In this document: positions 62,014-64,000 of the stretch, piece by piece | How the letters are laid out: every line of letters begins with the position of its first letter | How positions within the stretch are numbered: position 1 is the first letter of the stretch | Origin: an uncultured beta proteobacterium | Lineage (GTDB): Bacteria > Pseudomonadota > Gammaproteobacteria > Burkholderiales > Rhodocyclaceae | Assembly: GCA_903908065.1 (NCBI GenBank) | Contig: CAIVQO010000060.1 | Coordinates: forward strand, 120,552-184,551 | Direction of reading: 5' to 3' | DNA: 64,000 bases | The notes under the pieces: model-generated | The model's database searches: none | The model's input: the letters and a program-made list of their open reading frames with translations, nothing else | What the model was told of the DNA's origin: nothing | Position numbers and translations under genes: made by a program

Positions 62014-62757
62014 TCAAAAGCGCGTCACGAGTTCCAGCCAGGGATCGGGCATTCGCTCGAGCAGGTAGGTGGCGACGAGCCGGTCGAAGCCGCTGGCAAT
62101 GAATGCGCCTGACACGAAGGCTACCGTACCGAAGCCACGCCGCAACGCGCGGCCGTGCAGCAGGGCCCAGCCGGAAAGGCGCGAAAATCCGGCGCGCGAG
62201 GCATAAGCGGCAAGGATAAGCGGCGTGGCGGCGCCGAACCCGAACAGCCCGAGCAATAGAGCCCCCAGCGCCCCGTCGCGCCCCGAGGCAACCAGGGCCA
62301 GGGTAGACGCCAGCATTGGTCCGGCACATGGGGTCCACGCCAGGCCCAGCAAGCCGCCAAAAAACAGCGCGGCCACCGGGGACTGATGGCCTACCGAGCC
62401 GGCGAGCCGGTCCGCGGACAGCGCCAGCGGCTGCGCGATGCGCGACACCAGGCCCGCCAGACGGTCGATCCACAAGGCAACGCCGAATACTGCCAGGCAC
62501 AGGGCTGCCGCCATGTGCAGTTGTCCGGCCTCGACTCCCAGCGCCGGGCCTAGTGCGCCCAGCATCGTGCCAGCCACCGTGAATGCGATGGTCATCCCGA
62601 TGCCCATCCACATCGGAGCCGAGCGATTATTCTGCATTGCGCCACCGACGAAGATTGGCAACAGGGGCAGGACGCAGGGAGATAGCGTAGTCAGCAGCCC
62701 GGCGGCAAAGCTCACGCCCATTGCGGCCGGTGCGAAACTCGCTGCCAGTGCAGTCAT
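62014..62757 (-). CDS. CcdA/DsbD-type membrane thiol transporter
   Basis: 247 residues with six or more helices and cysteine-proline motifs LSPCVLPLLP and AWTPCAGPML, the redox pair of CcdA-like proteins. It moves reducing equivalents from cytoplasmic thioredoxin to the periplasm. It follows the thioredoxin-like gene by 17 nt. Together they probably keep periplasmic cysteines reduced, as needed for the many c-type hemes. Confidence 0.83.
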   Translation of the reverse strand: MTALAASFAPAAMGVSFAAGLLTTLSPCVLPLLPIFVGGAMQNNRSAPMWMGIGMTIAFTVAGTMLGALGPALGVEAGQLHMAAALCLAVFGVALWIDRLAGLVSRIAQPLALSADRLAGSVGHQSPVAALFFGGLLGLAWTPCAGPMLASTLALVASGRDGALGALLLGLFGFGAATPLILAAYASRAGFSRLSGWALLHGRALRRGFGTVAFVSGAFIASGFDRLVATYLLERMPDPWLELVTRF

Positions 62758-62774
62758 TCCCTGGGCCGCGCTGC

Positions 62775-63149
62775 TTACAGGGCCTTGGCGAACAATGGCC
62801 GCAGCTGTTCGGGGCGGAAGTCGCCGGTGGTCCGTGCCCGCTCCTGCGTGCCGCGAAAAACGACCAAGGTCGAGAAGCTGGTCACGCCGAGTTGCTTGCG
62901 CAAGGCCTCTTCCTTGAAGAAGTCGGCCTGGAACACGAGTGTCTTGTCCCAGGCGCGTTCGCCATGCAATGCGCGCACTCCTCGTTCCTGCATCACGCAA
63001 ATCGGGCACCAGCCGCTGTGGAACTGGATCGCGACCAGCCGGCCTTCCTGCTGGGCGCGGGCGAATCCGGCAGCCTCGTAGGCCAGCACGTCAAGCGCGG
63101 CCGAGGGCTGGGAGATCAGCAGCAGGGCCAGCGAAAACAGTGCTTTCAA
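62775..63149 (-). CDS. Periplasmic thioredoxin-like protein (WCPIC)
   Basis: 124 residues, thioredoxin fold with active site GWCPIC and a signal peptide (LKALFSLALLLISQPSAA). The TTG at 63149 is chosen because it starts exactly at the signal peptide. It is partner of the CcdA-like protein downstream. A role in cytochrome c or cuproprotein maturation is inferred. Confidence 0.75.
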   Translation of the reverse strand: MKALFSLALLLISQPSAALDVLAYEAAGFARAQQEGRLVAIQFHSGWCPICVMQERGVRALHGERAWDKTLVFQADFFKEEALRKQLGVTSFSTLVVFRGTQERARTTGDFRPEQLRPLFAKAL

Positions 63150-63268
63150 GGCGTCGTCCCGGGGCAGTGAGTCCGTATTTTCGCCGCCAGCCCACAGCAA
63201 GGCAAAACAGCCGGACTTATCCGTCCAGAAACCGGGTTTTGCCCGCGGACGAGGAGGCATAAACCTGA

Positions 63269-63298
63269 TTGACACGCGGCCCGCGGTTTGGTTAGAAT
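63269..63298 (+). promoter_or_regulatory. Strong sigma-70 promoter of rplM-rpsI
   Basis: TTGACA (63269-63274), 18-bp spacer, TAGAAT (63293-63298). The start site should be near 63305, giving a leader of about 75 nt. Near-consensus boxes fit a ribosomal protein operon. Confidence 0.8.
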
Positions 63299-63379
63299 GC
63301 TCGGCTTTCCGTGAAGCGCCGGGTCGGCCAATGCCCGACTGCGCCGGGCGGGTCTTCGAAGCACGCAAGGAACCAGAGA

Positions 63380-63808
63380 ATGAAAACATTTTCCGCCAAG
63401 CCGCATGAGGTCCAGCACGACTGGTTCGTGGTCGATGCCACGGACAAGGTGCTCGGCCGCCTGGCTACCGAGATCGCCCGCCGCCTGCGCGGCAAGCACA
63501 AGGCCATTTACACCCCCCACGTTGATACCGGCGACTATATCGTCGTGGTCAACGTCGAAAAGCTGAAGGTCACCGGCAACAAGGCGCAGGACAAGATGTA
63601 CTACCGCCATACCGGCTACCCCGGCGGCATGAACGAAACCAACTTCATCAAGCTGCAGCAGCGCTTCCCCGGCCGCATCCTGGAAAAGGCGGTCAAGGGC
63701 ATGCTGCCCAAGGGCCCGCTGGGCTACGCGATGCTGAAGAAAATGAAGTGTTATGCCGGTGGCGCACATCCGCACACCGCCCAGCAGCCCAAGGCTCTGG
63801 AAATCTAA
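63380..63808 (+). CDS. rplM: 50S ribosomal protein L13
   Basis: 142 residues matching L13 along the whole length ([56 protein letters not shown]). AAGGAACC precedes the ATG. It is followed by rpsI after 9 nt, the universal order. Confidence 0.98.
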   Translation: MKTFSAKPHEVQHDWFVVDATDKVLGRLATEIARRLRGKHKAIYTPHVDTGDYIVVVNVEKLKVTGNKAQDKMYYRHTGYPGGMNETNFIKLQQRFPGRILEKAVKGMLPKGPLGYAMLKKMKCYAGGAHPHTAQQPKALEI

Positions 63809-63817
63809 GGAGTTCAC

Positions 63818-64000
63818 ATGGCAGTCACCCAATACTACGGAACCGGTCGCCGCAAGACCGCCATTGCCCGTGTTTTCCTGCGCAATGGCAGCGGCAAGTT
63901 CATCGTCAATGACAAGCCAGTCGACGAGTTCTTCTCCCGCGAAACCGGTCGCATGGTTGTGCGCCAGCCGCTGGAACTGACCCAGCACCTGACTACCTTC
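63818..64000 (+). CDS. rpsI: 30S ribosomal protein S9, 5' part only
   Basis: The first 61 residues of S9 ([22 protein letters not shown], then [17 protein letters not shown]) before the window ends. AAGGAG is present before the ATG. Confidence 0.97.
   Translation, partial: MAVTQYYGTGRRKTAIARVFLRNGSGKFIVNDKPVDEFFSRETGRMVVRQPLELTQHLTTF

Overview
The window is about 64 kb of GC-rich DNA (roughly two thirds G+C by eye) from a Gram-negative bacterium. Housekeeping genes on the right (lnt-corC-ybeY-phoH-miaB, glyQ-glyS, queC, rplM-rpsI), the many c-type cytochromes and the sigma-54 regulators point to a respiring betaproteobacterium, perhaps near Rhodocyclales or Sterolibacteriaceae. The order-level guess is weak. 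There is no rRNA, tRNA, CRISPR array or insertion sequence that I can support.

Left third (1-34.3 kb): an arsenic and sulfur redox island with two parallel arsenic respiration modules. At 1-9524 lies an arx-type module. A regulatory operon arxX-arxS-arxR (periplasmic PhnD-like binding protein, histidine kinase, sigma-54 response regulator) is divergent from a polyferredoxin (arxB'-like), arxA, arxB, arxC and arxD. ArxA carries the GRGWG signature of anaerobic arsenite oxidases. At 25770-34327 lies an arr-type module with its own X-S-R trio, divergent from arrA (RGRY signature of respiratory arsenate reductases), arrB and arrD. Both divergent regions carry the same inverted repeat, GTTAC-N6-GTAAC, plus sigma-54 type promoter matches. 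The two branches are therefore probably controlled by related, possibly cross-talking, regulators. Between them are arsenic detoxification genes (arsR, arsC, acr3), an ArsP-like permease with a small thioredoxin, a SigZ-like sigma factor, a cation diffusion facilitator and two tandem-domain rhodaneses. There is also a sulfur-flavoured cluster: pentaheme cytochrome, a molybdopterin oxidoreductase fused to its iron-sulfur subunit, a monoheme cytochrome, a FccB-like flavoprotein, a CBS protein and TatA. A moaA gene here is broken by what looks like a one-base deletion.

Middle (34.4-44.9 kb): an electron-transfer and signalling cluster. A nine-heme cytochrome c is present twice, once fused to a cytochrome b domain and once as a separate cytochrome c / cytochrome b pair. 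Around them are small monoheme cytochromes (one decayed), a sensor kinase with two heme-c-like motifs in its sensor domain, a sigma-54 activator, a lone receiver, and a receiver fused to three hydrophobic hairpin repeats. Remnants show that this cluster grew by duplication and decay.

Right third (44.9-64 kb): mostly housekeeping (gloA, two YgjP-like genes, plsC, gmhB, glyS/glyQ, lnt-corC-ybeY-phoH-miaB, queC, rplM-rpsI). Interspersed are a third rhodanese, a YeeE-type sulfur transporter, a secreted methionine-rich 25-residue-repeat protein, a DUF302 protein and a CcdA/thioredoxin pair. A 23-bp element (AGTCGGCGC, YSGY, three free bases, ACGGCRA) recurs at eight places, mostly intergenic, and is not explained by any feature class I know.
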